Below, one piece after another: positions 11,394-20,975 of a stretch of 64,000 nucleotides of DNA. The translations under genes were made by a program, and so were the position numbers. A model generated the notes under the pieces. The model did no database searches and had not been told where the DNA came from. It worked only from the letters and a program-made list of their open reading frames with translations. How positions within the stretch are numbered: the stretch's first letter is position 1; each line of letters starts with the position of its first letter. Source of the DNA: Pseudocitrobacter vendiensis (GTDB taxonomy: Bacteria > Pseudomonadota > Gammaproteobacteria > Enterobacterales > Enterobacteriaceae); assembly GCF_943590815.1 (NCBI RefSeq), contig NZ_CALSBS010000020.1, positions 1-64,000 of the forward strand, written 5' to 3'.

Positions 11394-11414
11394 GCCAGCT
11401 ATCCTTTAGCTGGC
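11394..11414 (+). other. Perfect hairpin in the gntT leader
   Basis: GCCAGCTA-TCCTT-TAGCTGGC is a perfect 8-5-8 stem-loop, about 110 bases ahead of the gntT ATG. AAAAG follows, so it is not a classical terminator. It may shape the leader RNA. Confidence 0.5.
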
Positions 11415-11523
11415 AAAAGTGAGATTCCGACGCAATGAAGTGTGTCCACCCTCTCCAGGGGACAATTGGACGTTGTCACTGAAACAATGACGTTACCCAT
11501 ATAAATTAAAGGCCAGGTGCATC

Positions 11524-12840
11524 ATGCCATTAGTCATAGTAGCTATCGGGGTTATCCTGTTATTACTGCTGATGATCCGTTTTAAAATGAACGGCTTTAT
11601 TGCCCTTATCCTGGTGGCGCTCGCCGTCGGGTTGATGCAGGGTATGCCGCTCGACAAAGTCATCGTCTCCATCAAAAACGGTGTGGGTGGAACCCTGGGC
11701 AGCCTTGCGCTGATTATGGGCTTCGGCGCAATGCTCGGGAAACTGCTGGCAGACTGCGGCGGTGCTCAGCGTATCGCCACCACGCTTATCGAAAAGTTCG
11801 GCCGCAAAAACATTCAGTGGGCTGTGGTTCTGACCGGTTTCACCGTCGGTTTTGCCCTGTTCTATGAAGTGGGCTTCGTTCTGCTGCTGCCGCTGGTGTT
11901 CACCATTGCCGCTTCCGCACGTATTCCGCTGCTGTATATCGGTGTACCGATGGCTGCCGCGCTGTCCGTTACGCACGGCTTCCTGCCGCCGCACCCGGGC
12001 CCGACCGCGATTGCAACCATCTTCCACGCAGACATGGGTAAAACCCTGCTGTACGGTACGCTGCTGGCAATCCCGACCGTAATTCTGGCGGGTCCGGTAT
12101 ATGCACGCTGCCTGAAAAGCATCGACAAACCCATTCCGGAAGGTCTGCACAACCCGAAAACCTTCACCGAAGAAGAAATGCCTTCTTTCGGCGTGAGCGT
12201 TTGGACAGCCCTGGTTCCAGTCATCCTGATGGCCCTGCGCGCCATTGCAGAAATGGTGCTGCCGAAAGGCCACGCGGTGCTGCCGTACGCTGAATTCTTC
12301 GGCGACCCGGTAATGGCTACGCTGATTGCCGTCCTGATTGCCGTGTTCACGTTCGGTCTGAACCGTGGTCGTAACATGGACCAGGTGAACGATACGCTGA
12401 CCTCTTCCATCAAAATCATTGCCATGATGCTGTTGATCATCGGCGGTGGCGGTGCGTTTAAACAGGTTCTGGTTGATAGCGGCGTGGACAAATACATCGC
12501 TTCAATGATGCATGGCTCCAACGTTTCTCCGCTGCTGATGGCCTGGTCTATCGCCGCTGTGCTGCGTATCGCGCTGGGTTCTGCAACCGTTGCGGCTATC
12601 ACTGCCGGTGGTATCGCGGCTCCGCTGATCGCCACCACGGGCGTGAGCCCGGAGCTGATGGTTATCGCGGTCGGTTCCGGTAGCGTTATCTTCTCTCACG
12701 TGAACGATCCGGGCTTCTGGCTGTTCAAAGAGTACTTCAACCTGACTATCGGCGAGACCATCAAGTCCTGGTCGATGCTGGAAACCATCATCTCCGTGTG
12801 TGGTCTGGTAGGTTGTCTGCTGCTGGGAATGGTTGTTTGA
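11524..12840 (+). CDS. gntT: High-affinity gluconate:H+ symporter GntT
   Basis: Inner-membrane gluconate permease of the GntP family, with 438 residues and about 12-14 hydrophobic segments. Family stretches include GFGAMLGK, HGFLPPHPGPTA and SHVNDPGFWLFKEY. It works with GntK to feed gluconate into the pentose phosphate and Entner-Doudoroff routes. The 426-base gap upstream holds REP units, two GntR operators and a leader hairpin. A paralogue, GntU, lies at 40.5 kb. Confidence 0.97.
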   Translation: MPLVIVAIGVILLLLLMIRFKMNGFIALILVALAVGLMQGMPLDKVIVSIKNGVGGTLGSLALIMGFGAMLGKLLADCGGAQRIATTLIEKFGRKNIQWAVVLTGFTVGFALFYEVGFVLLLPLVFTIAASARIPLLYIGVPMAAALSVTHGFLPPHPGPTAIATIFHADMGKTLLYGTLLAIPTVILAGPVYARCLKSIDKPIPEGLHNPKTFTEEEMPSFGVSVWTALVPVILMALRAIAEMVLPKGHAVLPYAEFFGDPVMATLIAVLIAVFTFGLNRGRNMDQVNDTLTSSIKIIAMMLLIIGGGGAFKQVLVDSGVDKYIASMMHGSNVSPLLMAWSIAAVLRIALGSATVAAITAGGIAAPLIATTGVSPELMVIAVGSGSVIFSHVNDPGFWLFKEYFNLTIGETIKSWSMLETIISVCGLVGCLLLGMVV

Positions 12841-12851
12841 TGTGAGATTTT

Positions 12852-12957
12852 CACCCTCACCCTAACCCTCTCCCTTAGGGAGAGGGAACCGATTGTGCCA
12901 GTGGTCGGGTATATACGGTTTTCACCCTCTCCCTTAGGGAGAGGGCCGGGGTGAGGG
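12852..12957. repeat. Double CCCTCTCCC/GGGAGAGGG repeat between gntT and malQ
   Basis: Two copies of CCCTCTCCCTTAGGGAGAGG lie about 50 bases apart in opposite overall orientation. The left copy has the CACCCTCACCCTAA flank and the right copy has CCGGGGTGAGGG. The whole block can fold into one long structure, and it separates two convergent genes. Confidence 0.85.
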
Positions 12958-12975
12958 AAATATTTTGATTCGCTT

Positions 12976-15057
12976 TTACTTCTTCTTACCTGCCGCTTTG
13001 CGCCGCTTATCCAAATCCTTAATCAGCTTATTTACCCGTTCATCGGCAAACATCTGCTCAAGACTGGTAGTCAGCTTACGACGCCAGTTTTTGTACTGAT
13101 CGCTGGTACCGGGGATATTGACCGGCTCTTCCATATTCAGCCAGTCTTCCGGTTGCAGCCCCAGCAGTGCGCTGTTGCTGTCAGCGATATAACGCTGCAT
13201 GCCACGGTTAAGGGTGTCGGTCATGCTCATCAGGCTGGCTTTATGCCCGGCACGTTTTGGCAGCACACCATATTTGTGCAGCGCATCAAGCAGGCCCTGC
13301 TTCGCCAGTTCACGATCCTGGTACAAACCACGCAGCACCACTTCGTCCGGATAGAGCCCCAGCGCCCGACCCAGCGTCAGGTCACCGCTTTCCCAGTAAC
13401 CGCGCAGCGTCGGCAGGTCATGGGTGGTGGCGACCGCCATGGATTGCTCCGGGTACGCTTTTGGCGCGCGGAAGGTTTTGTCGCTGTCATTTTCGAAGTA
13501 GAGCACTTTGTATGAGTAAACTCCGCTCTTGCGCAGTTTGCCGACAATCTCCACCGGTACGGTACCGAGATCTTCGCCAATCACCATGCAGCGATGACGT
13601 TTACTCTCCAGCGCCAGAATCGACAGCAGATCGTCTACCGGATAATGCACGTACGCACCGTGGTCCGCCGTCTCACCGTAAGGGATCCACCACAGACGCA
13701 GCACAGACATCACATGGTCGATACGCAGCGCGCCGCAGTTTTTCATGTTTGCGCGCAGCAGGTCGATAAACGGCTCATAAGCACGCGCAGTAATGATATG
13801 CGGATCCATCGGCGGCAGGCCCCAGTTTTGCCCCAGCGGCCCAAGGATATCTGGTGGTGCGCCCACTGACGCTTTCAGGCAGTAAAGCTCGCGGTCACAC
13901 CAGGTTTCCGCGCCACCTTCCGCCACGCCCACGGCGAGGTCGCGATAAAGGCCAATCGGCATGTCATATTGCTGGCTTTCCTGCCAGCAGGCCGCGAACT
14001 GGGTGTACGCCAGCCATTGCAGCCAAAGGTAGAAATCGACTTCATCGGCATGCTGCGCGCAGAAGGCACGCACTTCCGGGCTGTCGACATCCTGATACGC
14101 TTCCGGCCAGGCCGGCCAGCCCCAGCGCAGTTTGTCGATTTTCACCTGGTTGGCATGCAGCGCGTCATACGCCGCCTGCCAGTAAAGGCTGTCACCTTCA
14201 CGTTCCACAAAGTTGCGGAACTGGGTCATCTGCGCGTCGTCACGTTTGGCAAAACGCGTCCACGCCATACGCAGGGCGGTCATTTTCAGTTCTGTAACCG
14301 CCGTGTAGTCAACCCACACCGCATCACAGGCGGCTTTCAGCGCCTTCTGCGTGGCCGGTTTTTTCCACCAGGCCTGCGCTTCTTCGCTGTGCTGGAAATC
14401 CTCCACTGCATTGACGTCGATATAAATCACATTCAGCCAGCGGCGTGAAGACGGGCTATACGGGCTGGCACTTTCCGGGTTCGCCGGGTAGAGCGCGTGA
14501 ATCGGGTTGAGGCCGATAAACGCCCCGCCACGTTTGGCGATTTCCGGCAGCATCGCTTTCAGATCGCCAAAGTCGCCAATCCCCCAGTTCTTTTCAGAAC
14601 GCAGTGTGTAGAGCTGTACGCACGCCCCCCACAGTTTTTCTTTCTCTTTCAACGCCAGCGGTTCATAGCAACGTTCCGGGGCGACAATCACCCGGCAGTG
14701 CCAGCGTTCATCAGACTGGGTCAGCGTGAGGGAGTGATAACCCTCAGGCAGACGCGCAGGCAGCGCCAGGTTTTTGCCTCCTGTCGCTTCGCCCTGATAC
14801 TGCTTGCCCTCTTCGGTGGTCAGCAGCCAATGAAACTCACCGCTGCCTTCAACCGTAAGCGCCATTTTTTTGCCATGCGTCCAGACCATGACGTTCGGGA
14901 CGGGCGTCACCGCCACTTTCGTGGCGGTAGCATGCATTGCGTCCAGCAAACGCCGTTTGGTGTCAGCACCGATAGACTGCGGTTTACCGTGCGCATTGAT
15001 ATAGTTGGGGCTGATCCCCGCCGCCAGCGCGGCATTGTCGAGGCGTTTGCTTTCCAT
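12976..15057 (-). CDS. malQ: 4-alpha-glucanotransferase (amylomaltase) MalQ
   Basis: Cytoplasmic GH77 enzyme that shuffles maltodextrin units, releasing glucose and building longer chains for MalP. It has 693 residues. Catalytic-region motifs are RIDHVMSVLRLWW (nucleophile Asp), VIGEDLGTVP (acid Glu) and TTHDLPTLRGYW (third Asp). The enterobacterial-type N-terminal extension is present. It follows malP after 10 bases, forming malPQ under MalT control. Confidence 0.98.
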   Translation of the reverse strand: MESKRLDNAALAAGISPNYINAHGKPQSIGADTKRRLLDAMHATATKVAVTPVPNVMVWTHGKKMALTVEGSGEFHWLLTTEEGKQYQGEATGGKNLALPARLPEGYHSLTLTQSDERWHCRVIVAPERCYEPLALKEKEKLWGACVQLYTLRSEKNWGIGDFGDLKAMLPEIAKRGGAFIGLNPIHALYPANPESASPYSPSSRRWLNVIYIDVNAVEDFQHSEEAQAWWKKPATQKALKAACDAVWVDYTAVTELKMTALRMAWTRFAKRDDAQMTQFRNFVEREGDSLYWQAAYDALHANQVKIDKLRWGWPAWPEAYQDVDSPEVRAFCAQHADEVDFYLWLQWLAYTQFAACWQESQQYDMPIGLYRDLAVGVAEGGAETWCDRELYCLKASVGAPPDILGPLGQNWGLPPMDPHIITARAYEPFIDLLRANMKNCGALRIDHVMSVLRLWWIPYGETADHGAYVHYPVDDLLSILALESKRHRCMVIGEDLGTVPVEIVGKLRKSGVYSYKVLYFENDSDKTFRAPKAYPEQSMAVATTHDLPTLRGYWESGDLTLGRALGLYPDEVVLRGLYQDRELAKQGLLDALHKYGVLPKRAGHKASLMSMTDTLNRGMQRYIADSNSALLGLQPEDWLNMEEPVNIPGTSDQYKNWRRKLTTSLEQMFADERVNKLIKDLDKRRKAAGKKK

Positions 15058-15067
15058 AGGCCTGTCC

Positions 15068-17458
15068 TTAGCGTTTTGCCTGCCAGATACGTTTCTGATA
15101 ATCGCGAATGGAGCGATCGGAGCTAAACATGCCGCAGCGCGCGGTGTTCAGGATAGTAGCGCGAGTCCACGCTTCCTGATCGCGATACAGCACATCGACC
15201 TGTTTCTGCGCTGCCACGTAGGCTTCGAAATCAGCCAGCACCAGGTACGGGTCGCCGCCTTTCAGCAGGCTGTGCAACATCTGGTCGAACGCGTGTTTGT
15301 CGCCGTCGCTGTATTTGCCGCTCTCCAGCTCTTTGAGCACCGCGTCCAGCAGTTTATCTTTCTTACGCCATTTCAGCGGATCGTAGCCTTTGGCTTTCAG
15401 CGCCTTCACCTGTTCTACGGTGTTACCGAAAATGAAGATGTTTTCATCGCCAACCACTTCCGCGATTTCCACGTTCGCGCCATCCAGCGTACCGACGGTT
15501 AACGCACCGTTCAGCGCCAGCTTCATGTTGCCGGTACCAGACGCTTCTTTGCCTGCGGTAGAGATCTGCTCGGAAACATCCGCCGCCGGGATCAGTTTTT
15601 CCGCCGCCGAAACACAGTAATCCGGCAGGAAGACCACTTTCAGTTTGTCGCCCACTTTCGGATCGTTATTGACCGCTTCTGCCACCTTGTTAATCGCGAA
15701 GATGATGTTCTTCGCCAGGTAGTAGCCCGGTGCTGCTTTCGCGCCGAACAGGAATACGCGCGGTACACGGTCTGCCTGCGGGTTCTCGCGGATCTCTTTA
15801 TACAACGCCAGAATGTGCAGCAGGTTCAGGTGCTGGCGTTTGTACTCATGCAGACGCTTGATCTGGATATCAAAAATCGCCTGAGTATTGATTTCAATGC
15901 CTGTACGCGCTTTCACGAACTCCGCCAGACGCTCTTTGTTGGCCTGTTTGATTTCACGATAGGTCTGGCGGAAGTTCGCGTCATCGGCGAATTTCTCCAG
16001 ATTGCTCAACTGATCGAGATCGTTCGCCCACTCTTTCTTAAGCGACTTATCGAGCAATGCAGCCAGTGCCGGGTTGCACTGTTTGATCCAGCGACGCGGC
16101 GTAATGCCGTTGGTGACGTTGTGGAATTTGTTCGGCCACAGCTGGTGATATTCCGGGAACAGATCTTTCACCACCAGGTCGGAGTGCAGCGCGGCCACGC
16201 CGTTCACCGCAAAACCGCTGACCACACACATATTCGCCATGCGAACCTGTTTGTCATGCACGACCGCCAGTTTCGCCCAAACCGCTTTGTCGCCCGGCCA
16301 GGTGTTATCAACCAGCTTTTTAAAGCGCGCGTTGATTTCGTTGATGATCTGCATATGGCGCGGCAGCAGCGCTTTAATCAGTTTTTCATCCCAGCACTCA
16401 AGTGCTTCCGGCATCAGGGTGTGGTTGGTGTAGGCAAAGGTTTTGCTGGTGATAGCCCAGGCATCGTCCCAGCTCAACTGGTGCTCATCAATCAGCACGC
16501 GCAACAGTTCCGGAATGGCGATAGTCGGGTGTGTATCGTTAAGCTGAATGACTTCGAAATTCGCCAGTTCATGCAGTTTGCGGCCCGCCAGATGATGACG
16601 ACGCAGAATATCCGCCACTGAACAGGCGCACTGGAAGTATTGCTGCATCAGGCGCAGTTTTTTACCCGCCGTATGGTTGTCGTTCGGATAGAGTACTTTC
16701 GTCAGTTTTTCGGCATCAATGCCCTGCTGTTCTGCACGCAGGAAGTCGCCGTCGTTGAATTTGGTCAGGTTAAACGGATGCGCGTGCTTCGCCTGCCACA
16801 GGCGCAGCGGCTGTGCGACGCCATTACGGTAGCCGAGTACCGGCAGGTCCCAGGCTTCACCCGTGATTTCGAATGCCGGGGTCCAGTGGCCCTCTTTGCT
16901 GACTTTCCCGCCGATACCGACCAGCACATCCAGCGCCGCGTTATGGCGGAACCACGGGTAGCTACCGCGCTGCCAGTCATCCGGCGCTTCCATCTGCTGA
17001 CCGCCTTCGAAGGACTGACGGAACAGGCCATATTGATAGTTCAGGCCGTAACCCGTTGCCGACTGACCGACGGTCGCCATGGAGTCGAGGAAGCAGGCCG
17101 CCAGACGCCCCAGACCGCCGTTACCCAGTGCAGGATCGGTTTCTTCTTCCAGCAGGTCGGTCAGGTTGATATCAAAGGCGTTCAGGGCTTCGCTTACGCC
17201 TTCATACCAGCCGAGGTTAAGCAGGTTGTTGCCGGTCAGACGACCAATCAGGAACTCCATCGAAATGTAGTTCACATGGCGTTGATCCTTCGCCGGTTTC
17301 GCCACGGGTTGAGCGGAGAGCATTTCTGCCAGCGCGCCGCTCACAGCCTGCCACCACTGGTGAGAGGTCATCTCAGAAGCAGCCTGTAAACCAAATCGTT
17401 GCCACTGACGCGTCAGGGCCGCCTGAAACAGTTCTTTATTGAAGGAGGGCTGTGACAT
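15068..17458 (-). CDS. malP: Maltodextrin phosphorylase MalP
   Basis: PLP-dependent GT35 enzyme that phosphorolyses maltodextrins to glucose 1-phosphate. It has 796 residues. The PLP-lysine region is [20 protein letters not shown], and [15 protein letters not shown] near residue 110 is another phosphorylase signature. It lacks regulatory extensions. It is first in malPQ, with MalT boxes about 65-110 bases upstream. A paralogue, GlgP, is at 28.7-31.2 kb. Confidence 0.98.
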   Translation of the reverse strand: MSQPSFNKELFQAALTRQWQRFGLQAASEMTSHQWWQAVSGALAEMLSAQPVAKPAKDQRHVNYISMEFLIGRLTGNNLLNLGWYEGVSEALNAFDINLTDLLEEETDPALGNGGLGRLAACFLDSMATVGQSATGYGLNYQYGLFRQSFEGGQQMEAPDDWQRGSYPWFRHNAALDVLVGIGGKVSKEGHWTPAFEITGEAWDLPVLGYRNGVAQPLRLWQAKHAHPFNLTKFNDGDFLRAEQQGIDAEKLTKVLYPNDNHTAGKKLRLMQQYFQCACSVADILRRHHLAGRKLHELANFEVIQLNDTHPTIAIPELLRVLIDEHQLSWDDAWAITSKTFAYTNHTLMPEALECWDEKLIKALLPRHMQIINEINARFKKLVDNTWPGDKAVWAKLAVVHDKQVRMANMCVVSGFAVNGVAALHSDLVVKDLFPEYHQLWPNKFHNVTNGITPRRWIKQCNPALAALLDKSLKKEWANDLDQLSNLEKFADDANFRQTYREIKQANKERLAEFVKARTGIEINTQAIFDIQIKRLHEYKRQHLNLLHILALYKEIRENPQADRVPRVFLFGAKAAPGYYLAKNIIFAINKVAEAVNNDPKVGDKLKVVFLPDYCVSAAEKLIPAADVSEQISTAGKEASGTGNMKLALNGALTVGTLDGANVEIAEVVGDENIFIFGNTVEQVKALKAKGYDPLKWRKKDKLLDAVLKELESGKYSDGDKHAFDQMLHSLLKGGDPYLVLADFEAYVAAQKQVDVLYRDQEAWTRATILNTARCGMFSSDRSIRDYQKRIWQAKR

Positions 17459-17523
17459 AGAGAATTCGAGTCCTTTTTACATAAACGTTAGTGATAGTTT
17501 GCCTGGCTGACTGTGTGTCTTCC

Positions 17524-17565
17524 TCATCCCGTCCCGGATTAGGCGGGGAGGAGTCGCAGGGATGA
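17524..17565. promoter_or_regulatory. Three MalT boxes upstream of malP
   Basis: GGGATGA is at 17559-17565 and GGGAGGA at 17546-17552, in direct repeat 13 bases apart. TCATCCC (inverted GGGATGA) is at 17524-17530. Two direct boxes plus one in the opposite orientation is the known arrangement at the E. coli malPp promoter, where MalT with maltotriose and ATP activates. Confidence 0.75.
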
Positions 17566-17948
17566 GCGAAAAGTGTGATCGCAGACACTATTACAGCATT
17601 CACTAATTCCTGATTTGTGCAAATTTCACCCAGCACCAGGCGGCCATCCATTCTGCCAGGCGGCAGTTTCAGTTATCAGAACGAAGATATCCGCGCGGTG
17701 TGTCATAAAAATGAAATGGTGTTTTTCCTAATTTATGGCCGCAAGGAAATAGTTACGCTGATGAAATAACCTGAAATGAAAACAAGATGATTCGTAAGCC
17801 TAATAGCGCATCCGGCGGAAAATTTAATAGTTGTTTAATTAACCCCATGCACTTTGTCGCTTTTTCAGAGTTTTACCCTTTTTGACAAACCCAGACACCA
17901 CGCGCCCTGCAACCGGTCTCTGTCTTTTAAATGGGCAATAAGTAGAAT

Positions 17949-17964
17949 TGTGACAGAGTGCAAA
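17949..17964 (+). promoter_or_regulatory. CRP site of malT
   Basis: TGTGA-CAGAGT-GCAAA matches the CRP pattern with a perfect left half. It lies about 120 bases ahead of malT. E. coli malT is activated by cAMP-CRP at an almost identical site (TGTGACACAGTGCAAATTC). Confidence 0.7.
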
Positions 17965-18082
17965 TTCGCAAACATCAATAACGGACATAACTTGCAATAA
18001 ATTGTCATTTGGCCGACCTTTGTATTGATTAATTACGAGCCCTAAAAAAATATTTTTCTCTCCTCACAGTGAAGTGATTGCT

Positions 18083-20788
18083 ATGTTGATTCCGTCAAAA
18101 TTAAGTCGACCCGTCCGTCTTGAACACACAGTGATTCGGGAACGGCTGCTGGCGAAGCTTTCAGGCGCGAACAATTATCGTCTGGCGCTGATCACCAGCC
18201 CTGCAGGTTATGGCAAGACGACGCTCATTTCACAGTGGGCGGCGGGAAAAAACGAACTGGGCTGGTACTCCCTTGATGAAGGGGATAACCAGCAGGAACG
18301 GTTCGCCAGCTACCTTATCGCCGCGATTCAGCAGGCGACGGGCGGCCATTGCAGCGCCAGTGAAAACATGGTGCAAAAACGCCAGTATGCGAGCCTGTCC
18401 TCACTGTTTTCTCAGCTTTTTGTTGAGCTGAGCGAATGGCAGAAACCGTTGTATCTGGTGATTGACGATTATCATCTGATCACCAATCCGGTGATCCATG
18501 ACGCCATGCGTTTTTTCCTGCGCCATCAGCCGGAAAACCTGACGTTAGTTGTTCTGTCGCGTAATTTACCGCAGTTGGGTATCGCCAACCTTCGCGTGCG
18601 CGACCAACTACTGGAAATCGGTAGCCAACAGCTGGCCTTTAACCACTGTGAAACTAAACAATTCTTCGACTGCCGCCTCACCTCGCCTATCGAGCTTGCT
18701 GAGAGCAGCCGTCTGTGTGACGACGTTGCCGGTTGGGCGACGGCGTTACAGCTGATCGCCCTGTCGGCGCGTCAGCGTAATAATGCCACCCAGCACTCCG
18801 CCCGCCGCCTCTCCGGCATTAATGCCAGCCATCTGTCCGATTATCTGGTCGATGAAGTGCTGGATAACGTGGAGCCTGCGACGCGGAATTTTCTGCTAAA
18901 AAGCTCGCTGCTGCGCTCGATGAACGACGCGCTCATTGTTCGTGTCACCGGCGAAGAAAACGGCCAGATGCGTCTGGAAGAAATTGAGCGTCAGGGGCTG
19001 TTCCTGCAACGTATGGATGACTCCGGTGAATGGTTTAACTATCACCCGCTGTTCTGTAGCTTCCTGCGCCAGCGCTGTCAGTGGGAACTGGCGACAGAGT
19101 TACCCGATATACATCGCGCCGCCGCCGAAAGCTGGATGGCGCAAGGCTTCCCGAGCGAGGCGATTCATCACGCGCTTGCGGCGGGCGACCCCAAAATGCT
19201 GCGCGATATTCTGCTGAACCACGCCTGGGGTCTGTTCCATCACAGCGAACTCGCGCTGCTGGAAGAGTCGCTCTCGGCCCTGCCGTGGAAAAGCCTGCTG
19301 GAAAACCCGCGCCTGGTGCTGTTACAGGCATGGCTAATGCAGAGCCAGCATCGCTATAGCGAAGTTAATACCCTGCTGGCACGTGCCGAGCAGGAGATGG
19401 ACTTCGAGATGGACAAAGCCCTGCATGGTGATTTCAACGCTTTGCGCGCGCAGGTAGCAATAAACGATGGCGACCCGGAAGAAGCCGAACGTCTGGCGAT
19501 GGTGGCCCTTGATGAGCTGCCGCTGGCTAGTTTCTACAGCCGCATCGTCGCCACCTCGGTGCACGGCGAAGTGCTGCACTGCAAAGGGCAACTGGGTCAG
19601 TCGCTGTCTGTAATGCAGCAAACGGAGCAGATGGCGCGCCGTCATGACGTCTGGCATTACGCGCTGTGGAGCCTTATCCAGCAAAGTGAAATTCTGTTTG
19701 CCCAGGGCTTTTTACAGGCCGCCTGGGAGTGCCAGGAAAAAGCGTTCCAGCTGATTCGCGATCAACACCTCGAACAACTGCCCATGCACGAGTTCCTGTT
19801 GCGTATTCGCGCGCAATTACTGTGGGCGTGGGCGCGTCTGGATGAAGCCGAAGCCACTGCGCGTACCGGCATGGACGTGCTGGTAAACTATCAGCCACAG
19901 CAGCAGCTTCAGTGCCTGGCGCTGCTGGTACAATGCTCTCTGGCGCGTGGCGATCTCGACAATGCCCGCAGCCACCTGAATCGTCTGGAAAATTTACTCG
20001 GAAATGGCCCCTATCACAGCGACTGGGTCTCTAACGCCGATAAAGTGCGGGTGATTTACTGGCAAATGGTCGGCGACAAAAAATCTGCTGCCAACTGGCT
20101 GCGCCATACACCAAAACCGGCATTCGCCAATAACCACTTCCTGCAAAGCCAGTGGCGCAACATCGCCCGCGTGCAGATCCTGCTCGGCGAATTTGATGCC
20201 GCTGAAATGGTGCTGGAAGAGCTGAACGAAAATGCACGTTCACTGCGTCTGATGAGCGATCTCAACCGAAACCTGCTGTTATTGAATCAACTTTTCTGGC
20301 AGGCCGGGCGTAAAAATGAAGCCCAGCGCGTCCTGCTGGAAGCGCTGACGCTGGCCAACCGCACCGGATTTATCAGCCACTTTGTGATTGAGGGCGAGGC
20401 GATGGCGCAGCAGTTGCGTCAGCTTATTCAGCTCAACACGCTGCCGGAACTCGATCAGCATCGCGCTCAGCGCATTCTGCGCGAAATCAATCAGCACCAT
20501 CGACATAAGTTTGCGCATTTTGATGAAAACTTCGTCGAACGTCTGCTGAATCACCCGGAAGTGCCGGAGCTTATCCGCACCAGCCCGCTCACTCAGCGTG
20601 AATGGCAGGTGCTGGGGCTTATCTACTCGGGTTACAGCAATGAGCAGATTGCCGGTGAACTGGACGTCGCCGCCACGACCATCAAGACGCATATCCGTAA
20701 TCTGTACCAGAAACTGGGCGTAGCGCATCGTCAGGATGCAGTACAGCACGCGCAACAGTTGCTGAAAATGATGGGATATGGCGTTTAG
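18083..20788 (+). CDS. malT: Maltose regulon activator MalT
   Basis: ATP- and maltotriose-dependent transcription activator of the maltose regulon, a STAND-type ATPase. The P-loop SPAGYGKT is at residues 39-46 and the Walker B region is VIDDYHLI. A helical repeat (SUPR/TPR-like) sensor domain fills the middle. The LuxR-type HTH is at the C-terminus ([20 protein letters not shown] onward). The start at [10 protein letters not shown] gives 901 residues, exactly the E. coli length. The upstream in-frame start three codons earlier has no better ribosome site. The weak Shine-Dalgarno agrees with the low translation known for malT. Confidence 0.98.
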   Translation: MLIPSKLSRPVRLEHTVIRERLLAKLSGANNYRLALITSPAGYGKTTLISQWAAGKNELGWYSLDEGDNQQERFASYLIAAIQQATGGHCSASENMVQKRQYASLSSLFSQLFVELSEWQKPLYLVIDDYHLITNPVIHDAMRFFLRHQPENLTLVVLSRNLPQLGIANLRVRDQLLEIGSQQLAFNHCETKQFFDCRLTSPIELAESSRLCDDVAGWATALQLIALSARQRNNATQHSARRLSGINASHLSDYLVDEVLDNVEPATRNFLLKSSLLRSMNDALIVRVTGEENGQMRLEEIERQGLFLQRMDDSGEWFNYHPLFCSFLRQRCQWELATELPDIHRAAAESWMAQGFPSEAIHHALAAGDPKMLRDILLNHAWGLFHHSELALLEESLSALPWKSLLENPRLVLLQAWLMQSQHRYSEVNTLLARAEQEMDFEMDKALHGDFNALRAQVAINDGDPEEAERLAMVALDELPLASFYSRIVATSVHGEVLHCKGQLGQSLSVMQQTEQMARRHDVWHYALWSLIQQSEILFAQGFLQAAWECQEKAFQLIRDQHLEQLPMHEFLLRIRAQLLWAWARLDEAEATARTGMDVLVNYQPQQQLQCLALLVQCSLARGDLDNARSHLNRLENLLGNGPYHSDWVSNADKVRVIYWQMVGDKKSAANWLRHTPKPAFANNHFLQSQWRNIARVQILLGEFDAAEMVLEELNENARSLRLMSDLNRNLLLLNQLFWQAGRKNEAQRVLLEALTLANRTGFISHFVIEGEAMAQQLRQLIQLNTLPELDQHRAQRILREINQHHRHKFAHFDENFVERLLNHPEVPELIRTSPLTQREWQVLGLIYSGYSNEQIAGELDVAATTIKTHIRNLYQKLGVAHRQDAVQHAQQLLKMMGYGV

Positions 20789-20790
20789 TA

Positions 20791-20826
20791 TATATTTTGG
20801 TGGTAAATTATTATCACCAAAATATA
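20791..20826. other. AT-rich 16-bp hairpin right after malT
   Basis: A 36-base inverted repeat, TATATTTTGGTGGTAA-ATTA-TTATCACCAAAATATA, has one G-T wobble in 16 pairs. It starts 3 bases after the malT stop. It has no separate T run, but the stem's own AT-rich foot could act as a weak terminator. It could equally be an operator for the downstream transporter. Confidence 0.55.
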
Positions 20827-20975
20827 TTGTATGTTGATACTTACTATTTAAAAGAGATAGCTACGTCACATTAGAGAAGAAACATAAATCAGAAGTGAAA
20901 AATTAGAATATTTCTTCTTCGCCTCACCTTTTATAACTACAACTGCAAGTTGGCACGTCATAAAAGGGTGATTAT

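Larger units (their letters stand above)
17459..18082. other. Divergent malP-malT control region
   Basis: This intergenic stretch of over 600 bases carries MalT boxes near malP and a CRP site near malT. The middle part (about 17600-17930) is AT-rich, and I see no gene or clear structure in it. Confidence 0.6.

Noticed and set aside
17574-17589. CRP-like TGTGA-TCGCAG-ACACT near malP
   Set aside because: Right half matches poorly, and malPQ is not known to need its own CRP site. The malT site at 17949 is much better.
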